Positions 25,101-33,124 of a stretch of 35,528 nt of DNA are shown here, piece by piece. The notes under the pieces were generated by a model. It did not search any database and was not told where the DNA came from. It saw nothing but the letters and a program-made list of their open reading frames with translations. A program made the translations under genes and the position numbers. The DNA is from an uncultured Collinsella sp. (GTDB lineage: Bacteria > Actinomycetota > Coriobacteriia > Coriobacteriales > Coriobacteriaceae), in contig CATXJW010000019.1 of the NCBI GenBank assembly GCA_958370325.1, positions 1-35,528 on the forward strand, given 5' to 3'. How positions within the stretch are numbered: the stretch's first letter is position 1; the number at the start of each line of letters is the position of its first letter.

Positions 25101-28100
25101 AATCGCTGTCAGCGACCTCCTTGAGCGTGTAGTCGTACTCGCCTATGGTCAGACCGGTGAGGATGAGCTTAATCTTGCCGTCCTTGTCGTTCTGGACAGT
25201 CTGGATGGGATCAACCGTAGTCGTGTCGCCTTGATATAGGCCGAAAGTGAACGCACCAGCCGTCAGGTCCTTGCCCTTGAGGATCTTCGTCGCCTCGATA
25301 GTGGCGTCGGCCGTCGGCTTCGAGTTGGTGAAGGTCGGCACGGCCTTCTCGCCGTCGTAGGTGGCGGCCGCGCTCAGCGTGCCGTTCTTGTTATCGGTGA
25401 CGCTAACGTGCACTTTCACCGTCTTGCCATCGTAAACGATAGTCGGGTCGGCGCCTTCGACCTCCTTGATGGTGTAGTCGTGCTCACCGGCCTCGGTGTA
25501 ATAAATGGCCGGGAAGGTGATGTTGCCATTGGCATCGTTCTTTTCTTCGGCGACAACCTTATTGCCCTCCTTCACCTGGAATGAGAACTGCTGGTTCTCA
25601 AGGGTGCCGCCTGTAAAGTGCTTCTTCGCCGCCAGGGTTACGGAACCCTTTGCGTCGTAGGTGTTGTTGAAGGTGGCGAGGTTCACCTTGCCGTTCTTGA
25701 CCTCAAGCGTCTCGCTCTTGTCATCGCCGCCCTTCTCTACCGTCACGCCTGTGACAGTCAGCTTGGCATTCTTGTCCTCAACCTTCACCGTGACGGTGTA
25801 GGTGGAATCGTCCATCGTCCAGCCGGCGTTCTGCACGCCGTCCGCCGCGGGATCATCATCAGCGTTGTGCACCTCGGTGAGCGTGAACGTGTACTCGCCC
25901 GCCTTGTTGAACGCCATATTCGAGAAGTCGACCGTCTGGCCCTTGTCCTTGATGATCTTGCCACTCGTGACCTTTGACTCAGCATGCTCATTGCTCGCCA
26001 GAGCATCCGAGACTGTGAGGGCACCGTCATCGATCTGCTTCTGCGTCTCCGGCGTGGCGGTCAGCGTGAACGAGAACGCCTTCTCCGTGCTCTCAACACC
26101 GGAGATCTTCTTCGTCACCTGCGGGGTCAGCTCGTCGCTGGCGTCTGACTTGTAACTGTTCTTGAACGGGACGGTAGGCGTAGCGGGCTTCGCATTGCGA
26201 CTCGAGACCGTCTTCACGTAGTTGGTCGTGGTATCGAGGCCCTTAATCGCCTCGGCCGTCAGCGCATCAACGTTGCCGCCCCCGCCAACAAGCGCCGTCA
26301 CGCCCGGGCCCTTCGCGATGGTCGTCTCGGTGTAGAGCTGGCCTTTGTTGTCCGGATTCGGCTTCACCGCAATGAGCACGTAGGCGCCACCGGGGTACTC
26401 GGTGTCATACGTGTATCCACCAGCGTTGGCGCCATGCGCCTCAGACACCTTGTACACATACACCTTGTTGTAGCTCAGCTGCGTGAAGTTCATCTTCAGC
26501 TTGCCGGACATCGTGGCGGTCTGCGTATCGTCACCGTCATCCTTGCCCACGGTGTTCTTGAACGACTTATCGGTATCAGCCGGCTCCGGGGCCGTCGTAC
26601 CGTTATACGTCATCGCCTCGATGGTGAACGGGAACATGCCATTCTTCAGCGGGGTACCAACCAGAGTCTTGGTCACATCGATGCCCGCGTAGGTACCAGA
26701 GGCCGCATAGATGTTGGTGAACGCGGCGGCGTCCGTCACCTGCCGGTCGGCATCCGTCGTCGCCTGCTTGTTGTCGTACGCAACCGACGCGGTCAGCTTA
26801 CCGGTGTGCTTGCCGTTCTCGATATCGGTCACTGTGTACGCCACCGTGGACGTATGGCCGTCATACGCAATACCAGTCTTATCCGCGTCGGTCGGCTTCG
26901 TCTCGTTCACATTGAACGTATACGTGCCCGACTTGGTGAACACCAGGTCGCCCGCACCGAAGGTTGCAGAACGCGTCGCGTCACCGGCGCCTGCGATCTC
27001 AACCTTAGTCGTCAGATCGCCGGTCTCATCGGAGTCGGTAGCCTTCCTCTGGGTAACGACCTTGTTTTTAACCGCATCCCTCGTCGCATCATCCGCCGGC
27101 GTCAGGGTGAAGTCGAACGCATCGCTCGTCTCCCACGCGCGCCCGGTGAACGTCTTTTGCACGTTAACCGGCGCCGACGTCGCCTGGGTCACCGTGTAGG
27201 TGTTCTTGAACGGGATGTATCCGTTGGCGTCCGTCAGCTGCGTGCCGTCGGCCTTCCAATACGTGACCGTGGAGGACAGGCACTTACCCGTCCCAGACTC
27301 GTTATCAACCTGCTGGTTCTTCACCAGCACGTAGTACACCGTATCGTCGTAGCCCATGCCACTGGACGTCGATGTATCGGAATCCTTGACCTCGGTCACC
27401 TTGTACACGTAGGTGAGGTTCTCGCTCTCCATCGTATAGGTGATCTGCGGGAACGCAGCGATACCGTCGTCATCGTTCTTCGCCGTGGTCGTGGTGGACG
27501 TGCACCCCTTAGGCATGGGGACCTTGCTGGCACCGACGCTGTAGGAGGTGGCGAGCTTGCCGAAATCGATGGCTCCACTCGGCACGGCATCATTCTTCAT
27601 CCCGCCGAGTGCCTCGAGCTGGAACGTGAACTTATCTTTCACAAGCGGATTTGCACCGGACTGGTCGGCATACGTCTTCTGCACGTTGAAGGAGATGGTC
27701 TTCTCATCGGTGTTATAGGTGTTCGTGATCTTGGCGATTTTGTCAGCGACCTCGATCGGGTTGTCCTTTTGGCTCATACCGTCGTCGGTGTAGGTCTGCT
27801 CCATCTTGACTGCCGGCTGCGACAGCGTGCCGTCGCCGTTATCCCTCACCGTCACCGTGACGCGGTAGGAAGCGCTCGAATACCCGAACCCGGGCAACCA
27901 GTCAGCGTCGTTTTGAGACGGCGTGGCCTCGGCAATGAGATAGGTGTAGGTGCCGGGCTTGGCGTACTCAATATTGCCGAAGTCGAACGTGTCCCCGTTC
28001 TTGACGGTCTTCACAACCTGCTTCATACCACTCACGGGCGCATCCTTGGCACCGGCGGGCATCGGCGTGCCCTTGTCCGCGCGCAGGTAAATCTTGAAGC

Positions 28101-31100
28101 TATCGCCATCCTTCCAGTCACGGCCCCGGAGCACCTTCTGCGCCCAGAACGCATTGGTGAGCGTCACCGGCGGCTTTACGCTGTAGGTGTTCGTGAATAC
28201 CAGCTTGTTGGCTTCGGCCAACGTGCCGTTGGCGTTCTGCTTCGCAATCGTGCCGGAGATGCTGGCGCCCTCGCCGCTCAGGGCGTTGCCGCCCTGCTCG
28301 CGCTTGGTCAGCGTGTAGCCGGCCGGCATCTTATCCGTACCGGTCAGCTCCTGCACCGTGTAGGCGTCGTGCTCGTCGAGACCGTACACGCGGATTGTCT
28401 GGCCGTCCGTGATGGTCTGCTTGCGGCCGTTCTCGAGGTCGAACATATCGCCGACCTGCTTCTCGCTTGCGGTCCCCGCGTTCTCAAACACCGCGGCCTT
28501 GTACGTCTTCCCCGCCGTCGTGGGCACGGTGAACTTGAAGGTGAACCCCGCGTCCGGTTTTCCCGTCAGGCCCGCTGGCACCACGACCTTCTTCGTCACC
28601 TCGAGGCTCGCCTCGCGCTTGTTAGCCACGCGCACGCAGGTGGCGCCCGTGAACAGCGCGTTCAGATTCTTGCCGTCCAGGTCGGCGCGGGCGCCCTTCG
28701 CATTAGTGTCACCAAGCACGTCCTGCGTGATGCCCATACGTAGCCAGCCCGTCTCGGTCTTCAGGCGGTAGGGTTCGCCCTCTTTGGTGGGCCCATACTG
28801 GTAGACACGTCCATTGGCGCCGTACTTGAGATGTACCTCATCCTCGCCACCCTTGGCGTCATTGTTCCAGGAAAGGTTGTCGTTGCCGTCGAGCGTCCCG
28901 TCGGACGTCTGGCGCTGGCCCTTGATCCACGTGAGTGTGTTGTCAATGTCGCCCTCTGCGCCAAACTGGCCCAGGCTCTTCAGGAGCGAGCCCACGCCCA
29001 CGAACGTCGAAACGCCGTCATCGGGCGTACCAGCATCGGCGTGGACGCCGTAATCGTCCACAATCACCTTGGTGAGCGTGTCGTTAAGCAGGAAGCCCTG
29101 GGGCGCCGAGACCTCCTTTAGGTAGTAGGTGCCCTTCACGAGCGGCTCTTTACCGTCGCTCGTATACGGGAATATGCCCGCACCTTCGAGCTTGACCGGG
29201 TTGGCGACCGACCTTGTCGTCAGGGTGTCGTAGGGGGTCTGTTCGCCATTGAGCACGGCCTTGCCGTTCGCATCCTCAGTCACCTGGGTGGACTTGTACA
29301 GGCCGAACTTCGCCCCGTCAACGGGCTTACCCTCGGAATCGGTCTTCTGCACGAACAGGCGATTCTGGATGTTCGTGACGAGCAGGCGCGTGGCGAACTG
29401 CCGCCGGAAATTCTCCTTGCCGTCGGGGAGGTCATCGCTGAACACGTGGACCGTGTTGTCCATCCTCGCTTCGGCGATGGAGCTCGCCGTTGTGTAGTAG
29501 ATGGCCACCGTGTACTCGGCATCCTTGCGGGCATCACCGCTCAGCAGGTAGTAGTACTTGGAGATATCACCGGGCAGATTTTGAATCTCTACCTGGTACT
29601 GGCCGCTCGTGTTGAGCGTGAAGGCGTGCAGGTCCTTCTTCGCCGCCTCGATAGCGCCGGCCTTGCTCGACTTCTCGGCGAGGGTGTACCCCATTCCCGT
29701 CGATGGGTCGCCCGACACGGCGTACCAATTGTTCTGATCTTTGATATCTGCGTTTGCGCTTTTATCGCGCTTGAGCACCACAGCGAACAGTATGCCGGAC
29801 TCCAGGTCGTCGATCTTGTCGGACTTCGTCAGGTTATCATTTGCCTTGTACACGGTCGACGGCGCGGTGATGGTCTCCTTCGCAGCGGCGAACGCACCGG
29901 TCTTCCACACGACGCTGTCCGCGTCCATACCGCCGCGGTTGATGATGACGCCGCCCGCGTCCTTCTTGTCGCTTGCGGGCACGTACTCGAGCTGCATGTT
30001 ACCGTCCGTTGCCGTGAGGCTCGAGCGGTAACCGTTGGGCGCTTTTGTTTCCTTCAGGAGGTAGTGCTGGTAATGATACTCTTTATAAAGGTCATCGAAG
30101 TTGATAACGCCGTTGTCCACGTCATTTGTGAGCGTCAGTTGTCCATTCGCGTTCGTGGTGCCGGAGCCAAGTAGGTTATTTTGATTAGCGGTCGTGTCAG
30201 TGAAGTTCTCGTCTGTCTTGTACAGCGCGAACTGAGCACCCTCCACCGGACCGCCATCCTGGTCGAACTTGATGATGTCGGACTCGGGCACCGTCACGAG
30301 GTTGAACTTGAGCTCCATGTTGGAGTCGGTGGCGCCGCGCTCCAGGTAGAAGAACTTGAGGGTGTGGTTGGTGCCGTCTTTGAAGGTGTTGCCGTCGAAG
30401 CCCGAAGTGCCCTTTTTCGCCGCCTGGTACTTGCTCAGCAGCGTGCCGTCGCTTTTGTCGTTCACCTTAATGTCGCCCGTATGAAAGTTGATACTCAGAC
30501 TCGCACGGCTGTGAATACCGCCGATATCACCCACGAGGACATCATCGATGAACACCCAGACGTCATCATCGCCGGCGAACTCGAAGGTCATGTCCTTCTT
30601 ATCGTTCGTCAGGCCGCCGTTGGGCTGCACGAATCGCGTGGACATTGAGAGGCCGAAGTGGTGGTTGACGTGGTTACCGGCGTTGTCTGCCGTGATGCCA
30701 TTTTGGACGAGCCGGCCGCTTTCCTCCTTGAACACCTTGTCTGCCGCATCGAACGGGAAGAACTGACCCCGATGGGACGAATCGCCCACTTTGTCAATGC
30801 CCCAGGTGTCATAGACGTCGAAGGCATTCTTGTCAGCGTTGTAGGCTGCGTAGTTTTCGGAGCTGTCATAGACGTAGTAGCCGTCCTGAACCTTGAGGAG
30901 GCCCGTCACGCCAAAATGGGACGTCTTGCCGGTCTGGGCAGAGGAATCGAACAGATAGCGGAGGGAGTCGCCGCCATAGGTACCGGAAAGCTGCGGGTAG
31001 CCGTCTGAAAGCGTGTTGCTGACAATGCCGGGCTGCGGGTTCGTGCTGCACGTCCAATGGTTGAGCGGTGCATCACCCTGGCCATCGTTAAACTGGAACC

Positions 31101-31338
31101 GGTGGCTTGCGTTGATGCCGCCGTTGCCGGAAACCGACAGATGGTTATCCGGATTCACCCAGTAATCAAACAGGTTAATTGTTGTCCCCGAAGGCGAAAT
31201 CGTCGTAACCGTGTGGTCCGAAAACGCCGCTTCCGCACGGGTCGGCAGGAAGAAACTCGCCGTCAGCGCGACGGCGAGGGCCAAAACAATCACATATGGC
31301 GAGACCGGGCGCAGCCCACGACGACGGCCATAAGACAT
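22171..31338 (-). CDS. Giant LPxTG-anchored adhesin with fourteen FctA-type isopeptide domains
   Basis: A 3055-residue surface protein. Parts in order: signal peptide (1 to about 38, cleavage near AEAA); a fibro-slime/PA14-like head (about 40-350, with DDDVWVFIDDVLVGDIGGIH near 250); a Cna-B/SpaA domain (about 354-470); a linking region; a second Cna-B-like domain from about 663; a further beta domain (about 910-1060); fourteen tandem domains of 105-180 residues (about 1062-2995) of the streptococcal pilin isopeptide (FctA) type; a Pro-rich stretch; and LPYTG (about 3018), a hydrophobic helix and RRRNR. Each tandem domain keeps an early Lys, a Glu in a YxxxE strand and an Asn near its end (FTNTY type), the triad for an internal isopeptide bond. 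A sortase would link it to the wall; none is in the window. The ATG at 31338 starts the signal peptide but has a weak ribosome site; upstream frames are separated by a poly-G tract. Confidence 0.93.
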   Translation of the reverse strand: MSYGRRRGLRPVSPYVIVLALAVALTASFFLPTRAEAAFSDHTVTTISPSGTTINLFDYWVNPDNHLSVSGNGGINASHRFQFNDGQGDAPLNHWTCSTNPQPGIVSNTLSDGYPQLSGTYGGDSLRYLFDSSAQTGKTSHFGVTGLLKVQDGYYVYDSSENYAAYNADKNAFDVYDTWGIDKVGDSSHRGQFFPFDAADKVFKEESGRLVQNGITADNAGNHVNHHFGLSMSTRFVQPNGGLTNDKKDMTFEFAGDDDVWVFIDDVLVGDIGGIHSRASLSINFHTGDIKVNDKSDGTLLSKYQAAKKGTSGFDGNTFKDGTNHTLKFFYLERGATDSNMELKFNLVTVPESDIIKFDQDGGPVEGAQFALYKTDENFTDTTANQNNLLGSGTTNANGQLTLTNDVDNGVINFDDLYKEYHYQHYLLKETKAPNGYRSSLTATDGNMQLEYVPASDKKDAGGVIINRGGMDADSVVWKTGAFAAAKETITAPSTVYKANDNLTKSDKIDDLESGILFAVVLKRDKSANADIKDQNNWYAVSGDPSTGMGYTLAEKSSKAGAIEAAKKDLHAFTLNTSGQYQVEIQNLPGDISKYYYLLSGDARKDAEYTVAIYYTTASSIAEARMDNTVHVFSDDLPDGKENFRRQFATRLLVTNIQNRLFVQKTDSEGKPVDGAKFGLYKSTQVTEDANGKAVLNGEQTPYDTLTTRSVANPVKLEGAGIFPYTSDGKEPLVKGTYYLKEVSAPQGFLLNDTLTKVIVDDYGVHADAGTPDDGVSTFVGVGSLLKSLGQFGAEGDIDNTLTWIKGQRQTSDGTLDGNDNLSWNNDAKGGEDEVHLKYGANGRVYQYGPTKEGEPYRLKTETGWLRMGITQDVLGDTNAKGARADLDGKNLNALFTGATCVRVANKREASLEVTKKVVVPAGLTGKPDAGFTFKFTVPTTAGKTYKAAVFENAGTASEKQVGDMFDLENGRKQTITDGQTIRVYGLDEHDAYTVQELTGTDKMPAGYTLTKREQGGNALSGEGASISGTIAKQNANGTLAEANKLVFTNTYSVKPPVTLTNAFWAQKVLRGRDWKDGDSFKIYLRADKGTPMPAGAKDAPVSGMKQVVKTVKNGDTFDFGNIEYAKPGTYTYLIAEATPSQNDADWLPGFGYSSASYRVTVTVRDNGDGTLSQPAVKMEQTYTDDGMSQKDNPIEVADKIAKITNTYNTDEKTISFNVQKTYADQSGANPLVKDKFTFQLEALGGMKNDAVPSGAIDFGKLATSYSVGASKVPMPKGCTSTTTTAKNDDDGIAAFPQITYTMESENLTYVYKVTEVKDSDTSTSSGMGYDDTVYYVLVKNQQVDNESGTGKCLSSTVTYWKADGTQLTDANGYIPFKNTYTVTQATSAPVNVQKTFTGRAWETSDAFDFTLTPADDATRDAVKNKVVTQRKATDSDETGDLTTKVEIAGAGDATRSATFGAGDLVFTKSGTYTFNVNETKPTDADKTGIAYDGHTSTVAYTVTDIENGKHTGKLTASVAYDNKQATTDADRQVTDAAAFTNIYAASGTYAGIDVTKTLVGTPLKNGMFPFTIEAMTYNGTTAPEPADTDKSFKNTVGKDDGDDTQTATMSGKLKMNFTQLSYNKVYVYKVSEAHGANAGGYTYDTEYPGGAYVLIAVKPNPDNKGQLYTETTIAKGPGVTALVGGGGNVDALTAEAIKGLDTTTNYVKTVSSRNAKPATPTVPFKNSYKSDASDELTPQVTKKISGVESTEKAFSFTLTATPETQKQIDDGALTVSDALASNEHAESKVTSGKIIKDKGQTVDFSNMAFNKAGEYTFTLTEVHNADDDPAADGVQNAGWTMDDSTYTVTVKVEDKNAKLTVTGVTVEKGGDDKSETLEVKNGKVNLATFNNTYDAKGSVTLAAKKHFTGGTLENQQFSFQVKEGNKVVAEEKNDANGNITFPAIYYTEAGEHDYTIKEVEGADPTIVYDGKTVKVHVSVTDNKNGTLSAAATYDGEKAVPTFTNSKPTADATIEATKILKGKDLTAGAFTFGLYQGDTTTVDPIQTVQNDKDGKIKLILTGLTIGEYDYTLKEVADSDSTITYDSTAVKVHVSVKADGDKAKATVTYDGKNDAPTFTNKYQPAETSVALTAKKAYVKPDNTPATLKGGEFTFDLYEGDLTAEQLKGKQPIRSAKNSEDGTVTFPAIDYTKAGEYKYTVAEQEGDLSHVTYDATVHHAVVKVMDNAGKLDAAVTYDGDKANAPTFTNTYTAKGSVELTATKIVAVAPGFTHDTKLKGGEYTFELKDADGKVLGTTTNKADGTVKFTRKFTLSNLGGAASKDFTYTIAEKPGTEPGMVYDAHPLIYKVTVKDDGTGTLNAKAVVTSTSGLETFTNTYQPAGTVLALGARKSYVKKDDGTPIALKRGEFTFDVYEGNLTAEQLKGKQPIQTATNGANGSVNFGAFSYAKPGTHEYTIVERKGDLAYVTYDDAVHHAVVTVADNAGTLQASVAYDGKDATKPTFTNTYQAQATVSGAIALTKSVDVHGGSYQMKAGDFAFELVGPDGKVLQTQKNDADGKVAFDELTFDQAGTFIYTVREVQPTDDAPGVPGVTYTGKTYTLTYVVKDNNDGKLVVESSTVKPSEGTENGVATNTMTFANSYQPGATSYQISGTKVLESTDPAARRTPADGEFTFALIDVATGREIDRTTNVGNAFAFKAVPYTATGSYAYQVKEVAGQDGTITYSDAVLDVTVNVTDGGNGRLTATADKTAEDLTFTNTYTPTATTATITGTKTLTGRDLAEGEFSFDLKDADGNVVQTVQNGADGTFGFAPLQLDKVGTYVYTVSERAGATANGVTYDTTVFTATVTVTENAETHALEAQVAYSKGGKAADAVAFSNSYAPAATEVKLGASKVLSGEDLKEGQFSFQLKDADGKVLQTAKNAADGKVGFEAISYDKPGTYAYSISEVDDGQKNVTYDAAEHRVTVTVTDDGAGHLVATVTYDGDVAPVFKNTYTPPTTPPVNPPTNPPSKSPVPKEEKPGLPYTGDTSLSPMALGGIAGGAVVLIAAGVILRRRNR
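24073..24885. repeat. In-frame duplicated segment within the adhesin stalk
   Basis: Two stalk domains share a nearly identical stretch encoding LTAEQLKGKQPI. Its sequence starts at 24073 in one copy and at 24841 in the other. The offset is 768 bases, exactly 256 codons, which spans two domains. The domains around the two copies are also similar over most of their length (EFTFD, YEG, DAxVHHAVV, AYDG or TYDG), pointing to a two-domain duplication. Confidence 0.75.
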
Positions 31339-31366
31339 GACGGACCACCGCTCGCGCGGCCGGTGT

Positions 31367-31450
31367 TCACCAGGAAGTTCCCTGCTTAGACACCCCCCCC
31401 CCGGTAGCATTATTCACGAGTCGAGACGTCGTCTCTCTGAGCTCCTGCAT
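31367..31450 (-). CDS. Short upstream reading frame crossing the poly-G tract (adhesin leader or alternative start)
   Basis: A 27-codon frame beginning MQELRETTSRLVNN and ending at a TGA 28 bases before the adhesin ATG. Its ATG at 31450 has a near-perfect ribosome site, GGGGAGGAAATT, much better than that of the adhesin itself. The frame crosses a run of ten G residues. With ten Gs it ends; with nine it would continue without a stop into the adhesin and add 37 residues before its Met; with eleven it would stop at once. It may be a phase-variable true start of the adhesin, or a coupled leader peptide. Which is correct cannot be told from one sequence. Confidence 0.55.
   Translation of the reverse strand: MQELRETTSRLVNNATGGGVSKQGTSW
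31393..31402 (-). repeat. Poly-G tract (ten G on the coding strand)
   Basis: A run of ten C on the plus strand (G on the adhesin coding strand), 54 bases before the adhesin ATG and inside the upstream reading frame. It is the only homopolymer of this length seen in the window. Tracts of this kind change length by slipped-strand mispairing in known phase-variable surface genes. It is also a place where sequencing errors occur. Confidence 0.9.
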
Positions 31451-31560
31451 AATTTCCTCCCCAGTCACACGGCGACCTGCCCGGGTGCTCCCCGGGGGCC
31501 GAGGCAGTCTGGCACATGCCCGCAGTCGTTCAAGGAATACCAACCCCAGCATATGTCTCT

Positions 31561-31572
31561 TAAGATATCTTA
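31561..31572. promoter_or_regulatory. Palindrome upstream of the adhesin leader
   Basis: A perfect 12-bp palindrome TAAGATATCTTA in the 186-base gap between the adhesin leader and the M20 peptidase gene stop. The surrounding AT-rich stretch (31561-31600, with TAGAAT on the minus strand) is the likeliest place for the adhesin promoter, but no good -35 is evident. It may be an operator; this is a weak call. Confidence 0.3.
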
Positions 31573-31636
31573 GTCTTATTCTATGACAGTTTTTGTCTCA
31601 TTACCGATGAAATCGGCTCAGTCCCTTTGTCACATT

Positions 31637-33052
31637 CTAGAGCGTTTGAAGCAGGGCGATGAGGAAGCGAACACCCTGGAGGTAGGCGCGGCGGGTAATG
31701 CGCTCGTTGGTGCCGTGGACGCCGCGGTCGCACTCGTCATCGTCGACCACAAACGCCGAAAAACGAATGCATTCGGAGCAAATGCGCTGGTAGTTGGCAG
31801 CGTCGGTCGCGCCGATCACGGTCGAGGGGACAATCGCCAACGGCTCGGATGATCCGTTTTCCTCCGTCCCCTTTGGATCGCGGAAATAGCGGGCGGCGAT
31901 GGAGCGAACCGCCTCGAGGCCGGGACCACCGATGCGCGGGGACGGCGAGGGTTCGGAGCTGCCGGGGCCCAGCTCCACTTCGACACGACCGGCAAGATCC
32001 GCCCCGGCAACCGCCTCACGGCAGCGCGCCACAACGTCGGCCACGCTCGTGCCCTCGAGCATGCGGAAGTTAATGTTGGCCCACATATCCTGCGGCATCA
32101 CGTTAGCACCGGTGCTACCGCCCTCGATTTGGGTCGGTGCACAGGTGGTGGTCACGAGCGGATAGAGCTTCTTGCTGGCGAGGCAATCGCGGACAATGGC
32201 GCCCCCGTTGGCGGCAATCTCATCCGCCGTGTAGAGCCCTAGCTCGACAAGCTGCGCGGCAAGCAGATCGGTCACGCGCGTCGGCCACTCGATATCGCAG
32301 ATTGCGGCGATGGCACGGCTGAGCACCTCGAGCGACGTGCCGCCGTAGGGGTTGGACGAATGCCCGCCCTCGCTACGCGTACTCAACACGATATCGGCGT
32401 AGCCCTTCTCCGCGAGATCGGCATGCATAAGCCAGCCCTCGCCCGCGCCGTACTCGGCAGCCGAAACGATACGGTAGTCGCCCTCGTCGATCAGGTACTC
32501 AAGCTCAATGCCGCGCTCCTCGAGCACGCGGCCGATGGCACCCGCACCGAACTGAGTGGTTTCCTCGTCCTGGCCAAAAGCGAGCAGCAGCGTCCGCTCG
32601 TGCTCCCAGCCGTGCGCCAGCGCATACTCGACGGCCTCGAGAATGCCCGCGACCTGGTCTTTCATGTCGATGGCGCCGCGGCCCCAAATGTAGGTGTCGT
32701 CCACGTGCCCGCTAAAGGGAGCGTGTGTCCAGTCCTCCTCGGTGCCCGGCACCACGGGGACCACGTCCATGTGGCCCATGAGCATGACGGGATTGAGCGC
32801 GGGGTCGGAGCCGGCAAGCGTCACCAACAGCGAATGGTCGATAAGCTCAACCTCGCCCGCCGCGAACACGCGCGGCCAGGCCTGCTGCATATAGGCACGC
32901 AAATCGGAAAACGGCTGCCAGTCCACCGCCTCGGCATCCATGCTCGAAATCGTCGGAAACGACAGGACGCGGCCCAAGCGCTCGCACGCACCAGCCTCAT
33001 CCAAATCGGCAAAATCGTCCTCATGCGCAAAAAAGCGCCAAACCTCGGCCAT
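31637..33052 (-). CDS. M20 family metallopeptidase (dipeptidase/carboxypeptidase-like)
   Basis: A 471-residue zinc hydrolase. The dimetal motifs are clear: LMGHMDVVP (His94, Asp96), GRGAIDMKD (Asp129, bridging), and GQDEETTQFGA (catalytic Glu163 and ligand Glu164). The dimerisation-domain region includes TRSEGGHSSNPYGG, and a late histidine is in DRGVHGTNE. The overall plan fits the M20 carboxypeptidase S/PM20D1-like branch, which cleaves dipeptides or N-acyl amino acids; the substrate is not known. The ATG at 33052 has GAAAGG five bases upstream. It follows an amino-acid ABC transporter on the same strand, 72 bases after its ATPase gene, with a hairpin between, so partial cotranscription is possible. 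Its stop is 186 bases from the adhesin leader. Confidence 0.9.
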   Translation of the reverse strand: MAEVWRFFAHEDDFADLDEAGACERLGRVLSFPTISSMDAEAVDWQPFSDLRAYMQQAWPRVFAAGEVELIDHSLLVTLAGSDPALNPVMLMGHMDVVPVVPGTEEDWTHAPFSGHVDDTYIWGRGAIDMKDQVAGILEAVEYALAHGWEHERTLLLAFGQDEETTQFGAGAIGRVLEERGIELEYLIDEGDYRIVSAAEYGAGEGWLMHADLAEKGYADIVLSTRSEGGHSSNPYGGTSLEVLSRAIAAICDIEWPTRVTDLLAAQLVELGLYTADEIAANGGAIVRDCLASKKLYPLVTTTCAPTQIEGGSTGANVMPQDMWANINFRMLEGTSVADVVARCREAVAGADLAGRVEVELGPGSSEPSPSPRIGGPGLEAVRSIAARYFRDPKGTEENGSSEPLAIVPSTVIGATDAANYQRICSECIRFSAFVVDDDECDRGVHGTNERITRRAYLQGVRFLIALLQTL

Positions 33053-33076
33053 GACATCCTTTCGATTGTGACAACG

Positions 33077-33101
33077 AGGGCCGCCCCACCGGAGCGGCCC
33101 T
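33077..33101 (-). terminator. Intercistronic hairpin between ABC ATPase and M20 peptidase genes
   Basis: A strong stem AGGGCCGC paired with GCGGCCCT (33077-33084 and 33094-33101) with a nine-base loop. On the minus strand it is not followed by a T-run, so it is more likely an attenuating or 3'-end-stabilising hairpin than a full intrinsic terminator. Confidence 0.5.
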
Positions 33102-33124
33102 GTCGTTCACGTGTTTGCGGTCGG

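Noticed and set aside
22420..25239. A 939-codon open frame on the plus strand opposite the adhesin, and similar long frames at 26434-28743
   Set aside because: These are antisense shadows of GC-biased codons in the adhesin gene. They contain low-complexity Arg/Leu/Gly/Val-rich sequence with no domain pattern, while the minus strand reads clear repeated domains.
31339..31410. ATG at 31410 as adhesin start (adds 24 residues)
   Set aside because: It is in frame only because of the present G-tract length and has no ribosome site, unlike the ATG at 31450 or the signal-peptide-proximal ATG at 31338.
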